Source: Streptococcus sanguinis SK355
GTDB lineage: Bacteria > Bacillota > Bacilli > Lactobacillales > Streptococcaceae
Direction of reading: 5' to 3'
NCBI RefSeq assembly: GCF_000212855.1
Contig: NZ_GL890993.1
Coordinates: 875,427 to 939,426 of the forward strand
Length of the DNA stretch: 64,000 nucleotides
The notes beneath the pieces are model-generated. The model did no database searches and had not been told where the DNA came from. It worked only from the letters and a program-made list of their open reading frames with translations. A program made the position numbers and the translations under genes. Below are positions 1 through 11,659 of this stretch, piece after piece; within the stretch, counting starts at the first letter, position 1; the number at the start of each line of letters is the position of its first letter.

Positions 1-2312
1 CTTGTCTCGTCCAAATCTTCGTTCATATTAAAGTTCATGGTCGGCAAATCCAGACTAGATTGCTCCAAATCTACCGTCAGCTGATAGTCAGTCTTATCAC
101 GAACGGTATGCTCAAAGTCTGTAGTGTAGAGGACCAGGCGCAGTTGGTCGCCTTTTTTCATTTTATAGATGGTTGGTTGCAGTTCAAAGGAAAATTCCAG
201 CCATTGGTCAGGAGTGACTTCTTCGACAGTCAGTAGGTTGGTCCGGTTTTGCAGGTTGATGAAGCCTTTGGTGATGACGCGATGAGGCGTTTCGGCAAAG
301 GGCAGTTCAACCAGATTGTCCAGCATATAGTAGCGGCCGTTGTCCATGACTCTAGGCTCAATAGGCGTAGGAATTGGTGTGAGGCGCTTAGCTGGTCCGA
401 AGTCCAGCAATTGGGCAGAAATCAATCCCTTATCGGTGCTGGATTTGAGTCGAAGATTGAGCTGGCTTGCTCCGTTGAGAAAGAGGTCCTTTTCCAAGGT
501 CCAGTCCAGAGTAATCTGGTTGACCTTACCTTCAAAAAGCTCAGTTTTAAAGCTTTGGTAGTTTTTGGCAAAACGATTATAGTCTTCTTCTGGGTATTGA
601 TTTTTGATAGATTGGTAGTCTTGGCCTAGTTGGAGATGAAGTTTCTGTTCTTGTCCACCGAAGTTTTCCAAGGTAAGCCAGTTTTGAGCTTGGCTGTTGT
701 CCTGCCAGATGACTGCTGGCAGTTCGAAGTCTGATTCACATCCCAGCAGTTTTTTGCTCAGCAGAGCATTGATAGACTCACGGAAGTCGATGGATTGCCA
801 GTTGTTCATGTAAACATGGGCGCCGTTATGGAAGAAAAGATGCTTTTTGATGTAGGGCGGTAAGGCCCGAAACATATTATAGACATGGAGAGGCTTGACA
901 TTCCAGTCTTGAGAGCCGTGGGTGAAGACGACTTCGGCCTTGACCTTATCTACGTGGAGCAGGTAGTTGCGATCATGCCAAAATTGATTGTAATCTCCGG
1001 TTTGCCGGTCTAGATCTTTGCGCTGTTGCTCTAAGCTTCGCTGATAAGTATCATTATGACGCAGGTAGTCACCAGCCCTCAGATTGCGGGAGTAGGTCAG
1101 TTCGGTCAGAGATTCAAAGTCCTCTCCTGGATAGCCGCCAGGGCTTGTGACAAGTCCGTTTTCGCGGTAGTAGTTGTACCAAGAAGAAATCCCAGCTTCA
1201 GCGATAATGACTTCCAACCCATCTACGCCAGTCGTAGCCAGCCCGTTGGACATGGTGCCCAGATAGGAGAGACCGGTCGTAGCCACTTTTCCGTTGGACC
1301 AAGTGGCCTTGATTTCCCACTGGCGAGTGTGGTCGGTGAAGGCTTGGCAGCGGCCGTTGAGCCAATCAATAACGTTCTTATAGGCTTCGATCTGCTGATA
1401 GTCACCACTGGTCATCAGGCCTTCAGAGTCTTTAGTTCCTACGCCAGAAACATAGAGATTGGCAAAGCCGCGGGGCAGCAAGTAATCATTGAGTGTGTAG
1501 GTATTGATATGGCCTAATTTTTCCTCGGCTTCAGAGACTTCTTGGGCAGGAGCTGGCGAATCCAGTTGGAACAATTTGAGCTCAGGATCTTGTACTATGA
1601 TTTGATGAGGTTCTTTTTTTACTAAGTCCACATTCATATCATGGAGAGCTTTGTCGCTGGCGGGGTCATTGGTTCCTTGATGATAAGGAGAAGCGGTCAT
1701 AACTGCAGGAATTTGTCCTTGATAGCGGGGCCGGATAATGCTGACCTTGATGAGGTCTGGACGGCCGTCTCGATCAGTATCCACACGTGATTCCACATAG
1801 ACTACCTCACGGATAGCATCATGGCTGGAAAAGGTTGCCAGGCTCTTGCCGTTGAAGTAGTGGTGGGTATTGTCCTCAGGAATCAGACCCTCGCTGACTA
1901 GCTTATCAACTAAGAGGTTGCCATTTTTTGTTCGAGTGTTGAGCAGCTGGTAGAGATTTTCCAACAAGTCTCCAAATGTAATGGGAAAGTCTGTCTCTTT
2001 GCGAAAGGCCTCAACATCTGTAAAATCAATAAAGGGGGAGAATTCAAGCAGCTGAAAAGCCACATTGTAAAAGACAGACGCCGTCAGTTCTCTGTCAGAC
2101 TGGAAAAAGCTCAGCAGGTCGGTTTGGCTGTCAGCAGCCCAGGATTTTAAGGGATAATCTGTATTTTTATAAGTGAAAAAGCTGGTGCGGAGAAAATCTT
2201 CAAGATTTTCCTTATCAGAGCGATTGCTGTCATAAAAAAAGCCTAATTCAGCTAATTCTATCAACATATTTTCCCGTTTCGTTCTTGCATAACTATACTG
2301 ATTAAAACGCAT
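1..2312 (-). CDS. pepX: Xaa-Pro dipeptidyl-peptidase PepX (3' end cut off by window)
   Basis: Cytoplasmic serine peptidase of family S15 that releases X-Pro dipeptides from the N-terminus of proline-rich peptides. The reading frame is open for 770 codons from an ATG at 2312 to the window edge with no stop, so the last residues are missing; related streptococcal PepX proteins are about 755-765 residues, so only a short tail should be lost. The N-terminus (MRFNQYSY) is typical of the family. The nucleophile region [11 protein letters not shown] and the GSQDWNVKP and [11 protein letters not shown] segments around the other catalytic residues are intact. It diverges from gla, and the two promoters overlap. 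Confidence 0.97.
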   Translation of the reverse strand, partial: MRFNQYSYARTKRENMLIELAELGFFYDSNRSDKENLEDFLRTSFFTYKNTDYPLKSWAADSQTDLLSFFQSDRELTASVFYNVAFQLLEFSPFIDFTDVEAFRKETDFPITFGDLLENLYQLLNTRTKNGNLLVDKLVSEGLIPEDNTHHYFNGKSLATFSSHDAIREVVYVESRVDTDRDGRPDLIKVSIIRPRYQGQIPAVMTASPYHQGTNDPASDKALHDMNVDLVKKEPHQIIVQDPELKLFQLDSPAPAQEVSEAEEKLGHINTYTLNDYLLPRGFANLYVSGVGTKDSEGLMTSGDYQQIEAYKNVIDWLNGRCQAFTDHTRQWEIKATWSNGKVATTGLSYLGTMSNGLATTGVDGLEVIIAEAGISSWYNYYRENGLVTSPGGYPGEDFESLTELTYSRNLRAGDYLRHNDTYQRSLEQQRKDLDRQTGDYNQFWHDRNYLLHVDKVKAEVVFTHGSQDWNVKPLHVYNMFRALPPYIKKHLFFHNGAHVYMNNWQSIDFRESINALLSKKLLGCESDFELPAVIWQDNSQAQNWLTLENFGGQEQKLHLQLGQDYQSIKNQYPEEDYNRFAKNYQSFKTELFEGKVNQITLDWTLEKDLFLNGASQLNLRLKSSTDKGLISAQLLDFGPAKRLTPIPTPIEPRVMDNGRYYMLDNLVELPFAETPHRVITKGFINLQNRTNLLTVEEVTPDQWLEFSFELQPTIYKMKKGDQLRLVLYTTDFEHTVRDKTDYQLTVDLEQSSLDLPTMNFNMNEDLDET

Positions 2313-2350
2313 ATTCTTCCCTCATTTTCTTATTTTTATTAAAAATGACC

Positions 2351-2391
2351 TTTACATTATCCATTATACTTGATAAAATAGACTTTGTCTA
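2351..2391. promoter_or_regulatory. Overlapping divergent promoters of pepX and gla
   Basis: Plus strand: TTTACA at 2351-2356, a 17-bp spacer, TAAAAT at 2374-2379, reading into gla. Minus strand: TAGACA (2391-2386), 17 bp, TATAAT (2368-2363), reading into pepX. The two -10/-35 sets overlap almost completely, so the two polymerases should compete. Seen in sequence; activity is inferred. Confidence 0.6.
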
Positions 2392-2416
2392 AAAAATATT
2401 TAAGGAGTATCATTAA

Positions 2417-3280
2417 ATGGATTTCGAATGGGTCGTTAAATACGCCACAGAATTTTTAGGAACAGCTATCCTCATTGTCTTGGGGAACGGAGCTGTTGCC
2501 AACGTTGAATTAAAAGGAACTAAGGGACACCAGAGCGGTTGGTTGGTCATCGCTGTCGGTTACGGTATGGGGGTCATGATTCCAGCTTTGATGTTTGGTA
2601 ATGTGTCCGGTAACCATATCAACCCTGCCTTTACTTTGGGACTTGCTGTCAGCGGGTATTTCCCTTGGGCACAGGTTGCGCCATACATTGCAGCACAGAT
2701 TTTGGGAGCTATCTTCGGACAGGCCTTGGTCGTTGCGACCCACCGTCCTTACTATCTGAAAACAGAAAATCCTAACAATATCTTAGGTACTTTCTCTACT
2801 ATCTCTAGCCTAGACCATGGCACACCTGAATCACGTAAAGCTGCCTTGTTCAATGGTTTTATCAATGAATTTGTTGGTTCTTTTGTTCTTTTCTTTGCTG
2901 CTCTAGGCTTGACTAAGAACTTCTTTGGAGCAGAAGCGTTACAATATTTGAAACCATTTATTGAGCAATCTGGTCAGCAGTTGACAGATGCAGCAGTGAA
3001 AGCACAAGTGGCTCCGCATACTGCAGCTGGTCTTTCAGTCGCTCACTTGGCACTTGGTTTCTTGGTAATGGCTTTGGTAACCTCACTGGGAGGCCCTACT
3101 GGACCAGGACTGAACCCAGCTCGTGACCTTGGACCTCGTATCCTCCACTTCATCCTGCCAGAAGCTGTTTTGGGTAAACACAAGGGTGATTCAAAATGGT
3201 GGTATTCTTGGGTTCCAGTTGTGGCACCGATTCTTGCAGGTATCACAGCAGTCCTCTTGTTTAAAACAATCTACGGATAA
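2417..3280 (+). CDS. gla: Glycerol facilitator-aquaporin (MIP family)
   Basis: Membrane channel for glycerol and water, 287 residues. It has the two half-helix motifs of the MIP family: HINPA near residue 67 and a C-terminal LNPARDLGPR. The Asp after the second NPAR is typical of glycerol-conducting GlpF-type channels, not strict aquaporins. Six hydrophobic segments are visible, with a long loop around residues 115-150. Pairing with pepX in divergent orientation is the arrangement described in lactococci and streptococci. An intrinsic terminator follows at once. The symbol gla follows lactococcal usage; glpF would also be acceptable. Confidence 0.93.
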   Translation: MDFEWVVKYATEFLGTAILIVLGNGAVANVELKGTKGHQSGWLVIAVGYGMGVMIPALMFGNVSGNHINPAFTLGLAVSGYFPWAQVAPYIAAQILGAIFGQALVVATHRPYYLKTENPNNILGTFSTISSLDHGTPESRKAALFNGFINEFVGSFVLFFAALGLTKNFFGAEALQYLKPFIEQSGQQLTDAAVKAQVAPHTAAGLSVAHLALGFLVMALVTSLGGPTGPGLNPARDLGPRILHFILPEAVLGKHKGDSKWWYSWVPVVAPILAGITAVLLFKTIYG

Positions 3281-3292
3281 GCACATAAGATC

Positions 3293-3323
3293 AGAGTTGG
3301 GGGATTTCCCCAGCTCTTTTTTC
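3293..3323 (+). terminator. Terminator after gla
   Basis: A 10-bp stem (3293-3302 with 3308-3317, one G-U pair) and 5-nt loop followed by a run of T. Confidence 0.85.
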
Positions 3324-3343
3324 GAACGATAGAGGAGGCAAAG

Positions 3344-4627
3344 ATGGAGATGCAAGTGTCAAAATTTCATAAGATCAGTGGCCGTAGAACCTTACTCTTT
3401 GGTCTTTTAGCCCTTGTTTTCGGCCTGATTATCATTGTCAACGGCTTCAGTTTTACCCAGCTGGGCTTCGATTTTATTTCGCTTTATCTGACGGTTGTTG
3501 GCTTGGTAAATATTGTTCTTCATGTTTTTACGCGCAAGAAAGAAGGGACTGTCTGGCCTAGTCTGCTTCAGATTACAGTCGCTATGGGTATCAGCTGGCT
3601 CAACCGAATCAGTGATGTGCCTGTCAATATTGTGATTATCAGTTTGGGTAGCTACCAGCTCTTGACTGCCGGTATTTACGGAGTGACCTATCTCCTTTAT
3701 CGGCAAAATCATGTCAAGGGCGGCTTGCGCTATCTATTTGATACCGTTCTCTATGGTGGAATTGGGCTGACCAGTATTCTTTCGCCTGCGACTGACGGAC
3801 ATTTGCAGTTTTTGATTTTGGGAATCTATTTGATGATGCTGGGAATGTCCAATATTCGGGATGGCCTCTTTTTTGATAATGACCGGGAAAAACATCGGCT
3901 GCGTAGGCAAATTCGTATTAACCTACCTATTATTTTTGCAGCCTTTATTCCGGTAGAAAATCTGAAGCACTTTAATCGACTGATTCAGGGAGAAGTAGCT
4001 TCTGATTGTAAAAATGTTTATAGTCTTGTTAAGGATGGAGAGAAAAAGACGGACTTAGAGGTCTTGGTTCATACTTCAAAGACAAGTTTATTAGGAGCCA
4101 TTGGTCATGTAGATATTTGCTATCAGGGACAAGTGATTTCTTATGGTAGCTATGATGTTTTTTCTGAGCGATGCAAAGGTATGATTGGAGACGGTGTTCT
4201 CTTCAAGGTTCCTAAAGACGCCTATATTGAGCTTTGCAAAAAAGAAAGTAAGAAAACACTCTTTGGTTATTCTTTGGCTTTGACGGATAAGGAGAAGGAG
4301 TCGGTTGAAAAGCGCTTGGCTGAAATCGATCAGCTGTTGGTGGAATGGGAGCCACCAGCAGAACTGAAAAATGGTCAGCCAACATACTCCTACAAGTTGA
4401 AGCATGAACTAGGAGCGCAGCTATATAAGTTTAAAACGAGTCGTTTCAAGACTTATTTTGTCCTGTCGACCAACTGTTGCCTGCTAGCAGATTCGATTAT
4501 TGGGCAGGCTGGGACAGATATTCTGGATATTCGCGGGATTATTGCGCCCGGTACCTACCAGTCCTATCTGCAGTATGAGTTTGAGTCCGCTAGAGGTTTG
4601 GTCATTGCTCAGACCATTTACCAATAA
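3344..4627 (+). CDS. DUF308-like membrane protein with possible permuted papain-like C-terminal domain
   Basis: 427 residues. The first ~170 residues form about six hydrophobic helices arranged like DUF308/HdeD-type membrane proteins (helix pairs near 15-60, 70-110, 115-165). The rest is soluble. In the soluble part a GHVDICYQG segment with a conserved-looking His is followed much later by STNCCLLAD, which has a Cys. That His-before-Cys order recalls circularly permuted NlpC/P60 (YiiX-like) enzymes, but this is a motif-level impression only. The start at 3344 follows an AGGAGG ribosome site. It sits alone between a terminator and the cppA promoter. Function unknown. Confidence 0.8.
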   Translation: MEMQVSKFHKISGRRTLLFGLLALVFGLIIIVNGFSFTQLGFDFISLYLTVVGLVNIVLHVFTRKKEGTVWPSLLQITVAMGISWLNRISDVPVNIVIISLGSYQLLTAGIYGVTYLLYRQNHVKGGLRYLFDTVLYGGIGLTSILSPATDGHLQFLILGIYLMMLGMSNIRDGLFFDNDREKHRLRRQIRINLPIIFAAFIPVENLKHFNRLIQGEVASDCKNVYSLVKDGEKKTDLEVLVHTSKTSLLGAIGHVDICYQGQVISYGSYDVFSERCKGMIGDGVLFKVPKDAYIELCKKESKKTLFGYSLALTDKEKESVEKRLAEIDQLLVEWEPPAELKNGQPTYSYKLKHELGAQLYKFKTSRFKTYFVLSTNCCLLADSIIGQAGTDILDIRGIIAPGTYQSYLQYEFESARGLVIAQTIYQ

Positions 4628-4674
4628 ATCCAAGGCCTTCTTGTTTTAAAAATTGTTTATTTGCGCATAATTTC

Positions 4675-4703
4675 TTGTCAAAAAGATGAAAATCCATTAC
4701 AAT
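4675..4703 (+). promoter_or_regulatory. Promoter of cppA operon
   Basis: TTGTCA at 4675-4680, 17-bp spacer, TACAAT at 4698-4703; ATG of cppA 20 bp further on after GGAGG. Confidence 0.6.
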
Positions 4704-4722
4704 AAAATGGTTTGGAGGAATT

Positions 4723-5457
4723 ATGAGCGCGAATCATATTATTAGAATTATCCCTGTATTAAAGATAAATAATCGTCATTTAAATCAAGAGTTTTTTGTA
4801 AATCAGCTAGGCATGAAGGCCCTTTTAGAGGAAGCTGCTTTTCTGTCTTTAGGAGATCAGACTAAGACTGAGAAACTGCAGCTGGAAGAATCACCCAGTA
4901 TGCGGTCTCGGCGAGTAAAAGGTCCTAAAAAATTAGCCAGAATCGTTGTCAAGGTTGCAGATGCTAAAGAAATCGAGTCTCTATTGGCTCGAAAGCCTGC
5001 TTGGACTAGGCTGTATCAGGGAGAGAAAGGCTATGCTTTTGAAGCCCTGTCGCCAGAAGGAGACCTAGTTCTCCTGCATGCAGAAGAGAATAGAGCAAGT
5101 CTGCAAGAAGTGGCGGAGGCTCCTGCCTTTGAAAAGCAAGAGGACTTCATCGGTCTTAGCCAATTTGAGATAGAGACGGTAGAAATTCGTGTGCCTAACG
5201 CCAATGCAGCCCAAGAATTTTACAGCAAGATTGAAAATGCGCTGGATTTTCTGACCTTTACAGAAGCAGAGGGACAAGACTTGCAGGCAGACAATGCCCT
5301 AACTTGGGACTTGACCATGCTCAAAGCTCAGGTCAATCGTTTAGAAACCGCTGCGCTGCGTCCTATCTTTGAAGGACGCGAGGTCTTTGTATCCAAGTCA
5401 GATAAGTTCTTGCTGAGTCAGGATTCTAGCAAGATTGAATTGTGGTTTGAAGCATGA
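4723..5457 (+). CDS. cppA: CppA family protein (C3-degrading proteinase homologue)
   Basis: 244 residues, collinear with pneumococcal CppA along its whole length (shared segments such as LGMKALLEE, FLSLGDQT, PSMRSRRVKG). CppA was named for an activity linked to complement C3 degradation in pneumococcus, but its fold is a tandem VOC/glyoxalase-like N-domain plus a C-domain, and it has no signal peptide here, so the protease role is doubtful. The start has GGAGG 4-8 bp upstream. Its stop overlaps the ATG of the next gene by 4 bp, implying translational coupling. Confidence 0.88.
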   Translation: MSANHIIRIIPVLKINNRHLNQEFFVNQLGMKALLEEAAFLSLGDQTKTEKLQLEESPSMRSRRVKGPKKLARIVVKVADAKEIESLLARKPAWTRLYQGEKGYAFEALSPEGDLVLLHAEENRASLQEVAEAPAFEKQEDFIGLSQFEIETVEIRVPNANAAQEFYSKIENALDFLTFTEAEGQDLQADNALTWDLTMLKAQVNRLETAALRPIFEGREVFVSKSDKFLLSQDSSKIELWFEA

Positions 5458-6389
5458 CTCTAGAAAAAATCATCAGTAAAATCAAAGAACAGCTGAAAGC
5501 TGGTATCTATCCCGGTGCTAGTCTGGCCTTGTACCAAGCTGGCAAGTGGCAAGAATTCTACTTTGGTCTAGCTGATCCGCAAGAAAAAAAGCCCACTCAA
5601 GCCGGTTTAGTCTATGACTTGGCTAGCGTCAGTAAGGTGGTCGGAGTTGGTACTCTGGCAGCCTTTTTGTATGAACAGGACAAGCTGGAGCTGGATTTGC
5701 CCTTGCAGCATTACTATCCGGCCTTCCATCGAGAAGATGTGACCTTGCGTCAGCTCTTGACCCACACATCAGGGTTGGATCCTTTTATTCCCAATCGTGA
5801 TGAGCTGACAGCTCCTGAGTTAAAAGCAGCGCTCAATCATTTGATGGTTCTTGAAGATAAGACCTTCCGCTATACGGATGTGAATTTTCTGCTCTTGGGC
5901 TTTATGCTGGAAGAGATCTACGGTCAGTCTTTGGATCAGGTTTTTCAAAGTCAGATTTTCCGGCCTTGGGGCTTGGCTGAGACAGGTTTTGGACCAGTTC
6001 CAGGAGCTGTGCCGACCGTTCGCGGTGTCCAGGATGGGCAAGTCCATGATCCCAAAGCGCGTGTTCTAGGCATCCATGCTGGCAGTGCTGGCTTATTTTC
6101 GACTCTCAGAGATTTGGAAATATTTCTGGAACATTATCTGCAGGATGACTTTGCGGATCATCTGACTCAGAATTTTTCTAAAGAGCCGGGTAAAAGGCGT
6201 AGTCTAGCCTGGAATCTGGAGGGCAGCTGGCTGGATCACACTGGCTACACGGGAACCTTTATCATGTATAATCGCAAGGAGCAAAAGGCGGCTATTTTCC
6301 TGTCCAACCGGACCTATGAAAAAGACGAGCGGGCTCAATGGATCTTGGATCGGAACCAGCTGATGGACCTGATAAGAATAGAACTTTAA
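5454..6389 (+). CDS. Serine hydrolase, beta-lactamase / PBP-like family
   Basis: 311 residues of the class C beta-lactamase-related fold (PF00144). The catalytic SxxK tetrad is SVSK at residues 58-61; a YTDVN segment gives the YxN-type second motif and HTGYTG near residue 260 stands where the third motif (HxG) is expected. There is no signal peptide, so it is probably a cytoplasmic esterase or peptidase rather than a resistance enzyme. Overlap with cppA by 4 bp suggests one transcript. A terminator follows. Substrate unknown. Confidence 0.88.
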   Translation: MTLEKIISKIKEQLKAGIYPGASLALYQAGKWQEFYFGLADPQEKKPTQAGLVYDLASVSKVVGVGTLAAFLYEQDKLELDLPLQHYYPAFHREDVTLRQLLTHTSGLDPFIPNRDELTAPELKAALNHLMVLEDKTFRYTDVNFLLLGFMLEEIYGQSLDQVFQSQIFRPWGLAETGFGPVPGAVPTVRGVQDGQVHDPKARVLGIHAGSAGLFSTLRDLEIFLEHYLQDDFADHLTQNFSKEPGKRRSLAWNLEGSWLDHTGYTGTFIMYNRKEQKAAIFLSNRTYEKDERAQWILDRNQLMDLIRIEL

Positions 6390-6392
6390 AAG

Positions 6393-6419
6393 ACTCCGGC
6401 TGCAAGCTCCGGGGTTTTA
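6393..6419 (+). terminator. Terminator after serine hydrolase gene
   Basis: ACTCCGG / CCGGGGT stem (6393-6399 with 6409-6415) then TTTT. Confidence 0.75.
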
Positions 6420-6539
6420 TCATGTGTGCCTATATAAATATCGGTCTCTAGCCCCAGTGATTTTCTCTTAATAAAAATCGCTTTTTTTGCCAAAGTATAT
6501 TAAAATAAGATAGAGAGAATCTACAGACAAGAGAAGAAT

Positions 6540-7418
6540 ATGACAAAAGAAATCGGTGTCGGCAAGGCACACAGTAAAATTATTTTAATGGGAGAGCATT
6601 CGGTGGTCTATGGCTATCCGGCTATTTCCCTGCCTCTTAATCGTATCGAAGTGACCTGTCAGGTCTTTCCGTCTGAGCGGGCCTGGACCCTCTACGCTGA
6701 GGATACGCTGTCCATGGCTGTTTTTGCCTGTCTAGAACATCTAGGCAGGCAGGGAGCTAAGATTCGCTGTCAGGTGGAGTCCATGGTCCCTGAGAAGAGA
6801 GGGATGGGCTCTTCAGCCGCGGTCAGTATTGCGGCCATTCGGGCGGTCTTTGACTACTTTGAGGAAGAACTGGATGACCAGACACTGGAGATTCTAGCCA
6901 ATCGGGCAGAGATGATTGCCCATATGAATCCCAGCGGGCTTGATGCCAAGACCTGCCTCAGTGATGTAGCTATCAAATTCATTCGCAACTTTGGTTTCAG
7001 TGAAATTGATCTGGATCTGGATGCTTTTTTAGTGATTGCAGACACGGGCATTCACGGTCATACCCGCGAAGCTATCCGTGCTGTAGAGAGTCAGGGTCAA
7101 AAGGCTCTGCCCTTGCTTCAGGAATTGGGGAATTTAACGAAAATCCTTGAGAAGGCCATTTCTATCAAGGACCTGATGACTATGGGTCAAGCTATGACCA
7201 AGGCTCATGAGAAGCTAGCCAAGCTAGGAGTGTCTTGCCAGAAAGCGGATGAGCTAGTAGTGGCAGCTCTTGAAAATGGAGCCTTGGGAGCTAAAATGAG
7301 CGGCGGCGGTCTGGGTGGCTGTGTCATTGCTCTTGTAGGAGAAAAAAGTCAGGCGGAGGCCTTAGCCGCCTTATTGAGAGAGAAAGGGGCCATTAATACA
7401 TGGATCGAAAGCCTGTAA
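6540..7418 (+). CDS. mvaK1: Mevalonate kinase
   Basis: 292-residue GHMP kinase that phosphorylates mevalonate at C5. The ATP loop MVPEKRGMGSSAAVSIAA is typical, the N-terminal GKAHSKIILMGEHSVVYG motif places it as mevalonate kinase, and the third GHMP motif is KMSGGGLGG near the C-terminus. It opens the four-gene operon mvaK1-mvaD-mvaK2-fni; its 3' end overlaps mvaD by 19 bp. In streptococci the early pathway enzyme MvaK1 is feedback-inhibited by diphosphomevalonate, which is family knowledge and not visible here. Confidence 0.96.
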   Translation: MTKEIGVGKAHSKIILMGEHSVVYGYPAISLPLNRIEVTCQVFPSERAWTLYAEDTLSMAVFACLEHLGRQGAKIRCQVESMVPEKRGMGSSAAVSIAAIRAVFDYFEEELDDQTLEILANRAEMIAHMNPSGLDAKTCLSDVAIKFIRNFGFSEIDLDLDAFLVIADTGIHGHTREAIRAVESQGQKALPLLQELGNLTKILEKAISIKDLMTMGQAMTKAHEKLAKLGVSCQKADELVVAALENGALGAKMSGGGLGGCVIALVGEKSQAEALAALLREKGAINTWIESL

Positions 7419-8336
7419 GTGTCAAATCCTATGCCAATATTGCAATTGTCAAATATTGGGGGAAGAAAGATGCAGAAAAGATGATTCCGTCTACTAGCAG
7501 TATCTCGCTGACACTGGAAAATATGTATACCGAGACGCAACTGAGTCCTTTGCCGGATACAGCGACTGGAGATGAATTTTATATTGACGGTCAGCTGCAA
7601 AGCCCAGCAGAACATGCTAAAATCAGTAAGATTATTGACCGTTTTCGCTCTCCAGAAGATGGTTTTGTCCGAGTTGATACCAGTAACAATATGCCAACAG
7701 CAGCGGGTCTGTCTTCCAGCTCCAGTGGTCTATCAGCCCTAGTCAAGGCCTGCAATGCTTATTTTCAGACGGGCTATCAGACGGAAGAACTGGCTCAGCT
7801 GGCCAAATTTGCTTCAGGGTCCTCTGCTCGGTCTTTCTTTGGCCCGCTAGCAGCCTGGGATAAGGACAGTGGGGCCATTTATCCAGTCAAGACGGATTTG
7901 AAATTAGCTATGATTATGCTAGTTCTGCACGATGAGAAAAAGCCTATTTCCAGCCGCGACGGTATGGAGCTCTGTGCTAAAACTTCCACGATTTTCCCCG
8001 ATTGGATTGCCCAGTCTGCCTTGGATTATCAGGCCATGCTAGGCTATTTGCAGGACAATGATTTTGCCAAGGTTGGTCAGCTGACGGAAGAAAATGCTCT
8101 TCGGATGCATGCCACGACAGAAAAAGCTTATCCGCCGTTTTCTTATCTGACGGAGGAGTCTTACCAGGCTATGGATGCTGTCAGAAAGCTGCGGGAGCAG
8201 GGCGAGCGTTGCTACTTTACCATGGACGCGGGGCCCAATGTCAAGGTGCTCTGCTTGGAGGAAGACCTAGACCATCTGGTGGCCATTTTTGAGAAAGACT
8301 ACCGGATTATCGTCTCCAAAACAAAGGACTTGTCAG

Positions 8337-8347
<11 letters not shown>
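7400..8347 (+). CDS. mvaD: Diphosphomevalonate decarboxylase
   Basis: 315-residue GHMP-superfamily enzyme that converts mevalonate diphosphate to isopentenyl diphosphate with ATP use and CO2 release. Diagnostic segments are SYANIAIVKYWGKKD at the N-terminus, TAAGLSSSSSGLSAL (ATP loop) and FTMDAGPNVKVLC near the C-terminus, which includes the catalytic Asp of the family. The ATG lies inside the end of mvaK1 and the stop lies inside mvaK2, so the three genes are translationally coupled. Confidence 0.97.
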
Positions 8348-10344
<1,997 letters not shown>

Positions 10345-10361
10345 ATAGCATAAAGACATAC

Positions 10362-10386
10362 AAAAAAGGCCATCAATGGCCTTTTT
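10362..10386. terminator. Bidirectional terminator between fni and mvaA
   Basis: Near-perfect palindrome AAAAAAGGCCAT / ATGGCCTTTTT; serves both converging mevalonate operons. Confidence 0.88.
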
Positions 10387-10393
10387 ACTTGTC

Positions 10394-11659
10394 CTAATTT
10401 CGTAAGTCAGCTAGGATTTCCTGAGCAGCAGCTAAGTTGAAAGTCTTCTTGGCTGTTAAGCGACTGGCTACAGCAGCAATTTCTTCGTCTTGGGCTCCAG
10501 CTTGCAATGCTAAAGATTTGGCTTGCAATTTCATGTGACCAGCTTGGATGCCAGTGCTGACCAGGGCTTTGAGAGCAGCGAAATTTTGTGCCAATCCGAC
10601 TGATACGATGAGGGAAGCTAAGCCCTTGGCCTGTGGTTGCCCTAGTAAGTCAAAGCTGGCTGCCACTGCTGGATTGAGGCCGATGGAGCCTCCCTTAGTT
10701 GCAATGGGCATGGGCAGAGTCATCTGACCATGAAGCTGGCGTTTGTCTGGGTCTGCCATCCAAGTAGAGAGGCCCCGGTAGCTTCCTTCTCGGCTGGCAT
10801 AGGCATGAGCACCGGCTTCCACAGCCCTCCAGTCATTTCCAGTAGCCAGCACCAAAGCATCAATGCCATTAAAGATGCCTTTATTGTGGGTAGCTGCCCG
10901 GTAAGGGTCGACCTGGGCTAGCTTGCTAGCCAGCTGCATCTTATCCGCAAGAAGCTCCGCCTCAGCCTTATCTCGGCTGAGAAAGCGATAGTCGATGACA
11001 CAGCGGGTTGTTACTAGACTATCTGTTGCATAGTTTGACAGGATAGCCATCAGGCTCTTACCGCCAGTCAGCTCTTCAAGAGAAAGGGTGAGAGCCTCCA
11101 GCATGGTGTTGAGCATATTGGCTCCCATAGCCTCCTGTGTATCCACAGATAGATAGAAAATAAGGAAGTCTTCCTTTGGCTCCAGCCAGAGATCTCTAGC
11201 ACCGCCACCACGAGCAACAATTGATGGATAGGCTTGGTTGGCCTGTTCCAGCAACCCTTTCTTTTTTTTGAGAACATCTTTGATGGCTTGGTCGACCTTC
11301 TCAATCTGATAGAGGGCAATCTGCCCAATCATCTGGCGTTTGTGAATCTCGGTTTCAAATCCGCCTGAATGTTTGATAATCTTAGCGGCAAAGCTAGCAG
11401 CTGCTACCACAGATGGCTCTTCAGTCACAAAAGGAACTTGATAGCTTTTGCCATCCACCAGAAAGTCTGGCACCAGAGAGTAGGGCAGGGCCAGAGTGGC
11501 CAGTACATTTTCGCTCATCTGGTTGGCTGTTTCCAGAGGCAAAGTCTCTTGGCTTTCTAGCAGCTGCCAATGTTCATCTTGTAAAAGCCCCTTTTCTTTC
11601 AACATCTGCAGCCGTTGAGCAGGAGTTTTTTTGGAAAATCCAGTCCAGTTTACTTTCAT
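10394..11659 (-). CDS. mvaA: Hydroxymethylglutaryl-CoA reductase (class II)
   Basis: 421-residue cytoplasmic enzyme reducing HMG-CoA to mevalonate. It lacks the membrane domain of class I enzymes. Typical segments are ENVLATLALPYSLVPDFLVD at the N-terminus, TEEPSVVAAASFAA (substrate-binding Glu), and the cofactor region around GARDLW. The ATG overlaps the stop of mvaS by 4 bp, so the pair is coupled and MvaS product passes directly to MvaA. Confidence 0.96.
   Translation of the reverse strand: MKVNWTGFSKKTPAQRLQMLKEKGLLQDEHWQLLESQETLPLETANQMSENVLATLALPYSLVPDFLVDGKSYQVPFVTEEPSVVAAASFAAKIIKHSGGFETEIHKRQMIGQIALYQIEKVDQAIKDVLKKKKGLLEQANQAYPSIVARGGGARDLWLEPKEDFLIFYLSVDTQEAMGANMLNTMLEALTLSLEELTGGKSLMAILSNYATDSLVTTRCVIDYRFLSRDKAEAELLADKMQLASKLAQVDPYRAATHNKGIFNGIDALVLATGNDWRAVEAGAHAYASREGSYRGLSTWMADPDKRQLHGQMTLPMPIATKGGSIGLNPAVAASFDLLGQPQAKGLASLIVSVGLAQNFAALKALVSTGIQAGHMKLQAKSLALQAGAQDEEIAAVASRLTAKKTFNLAAAQEILADLRN

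Noticed and set aside
1056..1517. A 153-codon plus-strand frame inside pepX
   Set aside because: Antisense to conserved PepX catalytic sequence; no ribosome site and no family.
4723..5457. CppA as a secreted protease
   Set aside because: It has no signal peptide and no protease motif; its sequence fits tandem VOC-like domains. I kept the name but not the function.
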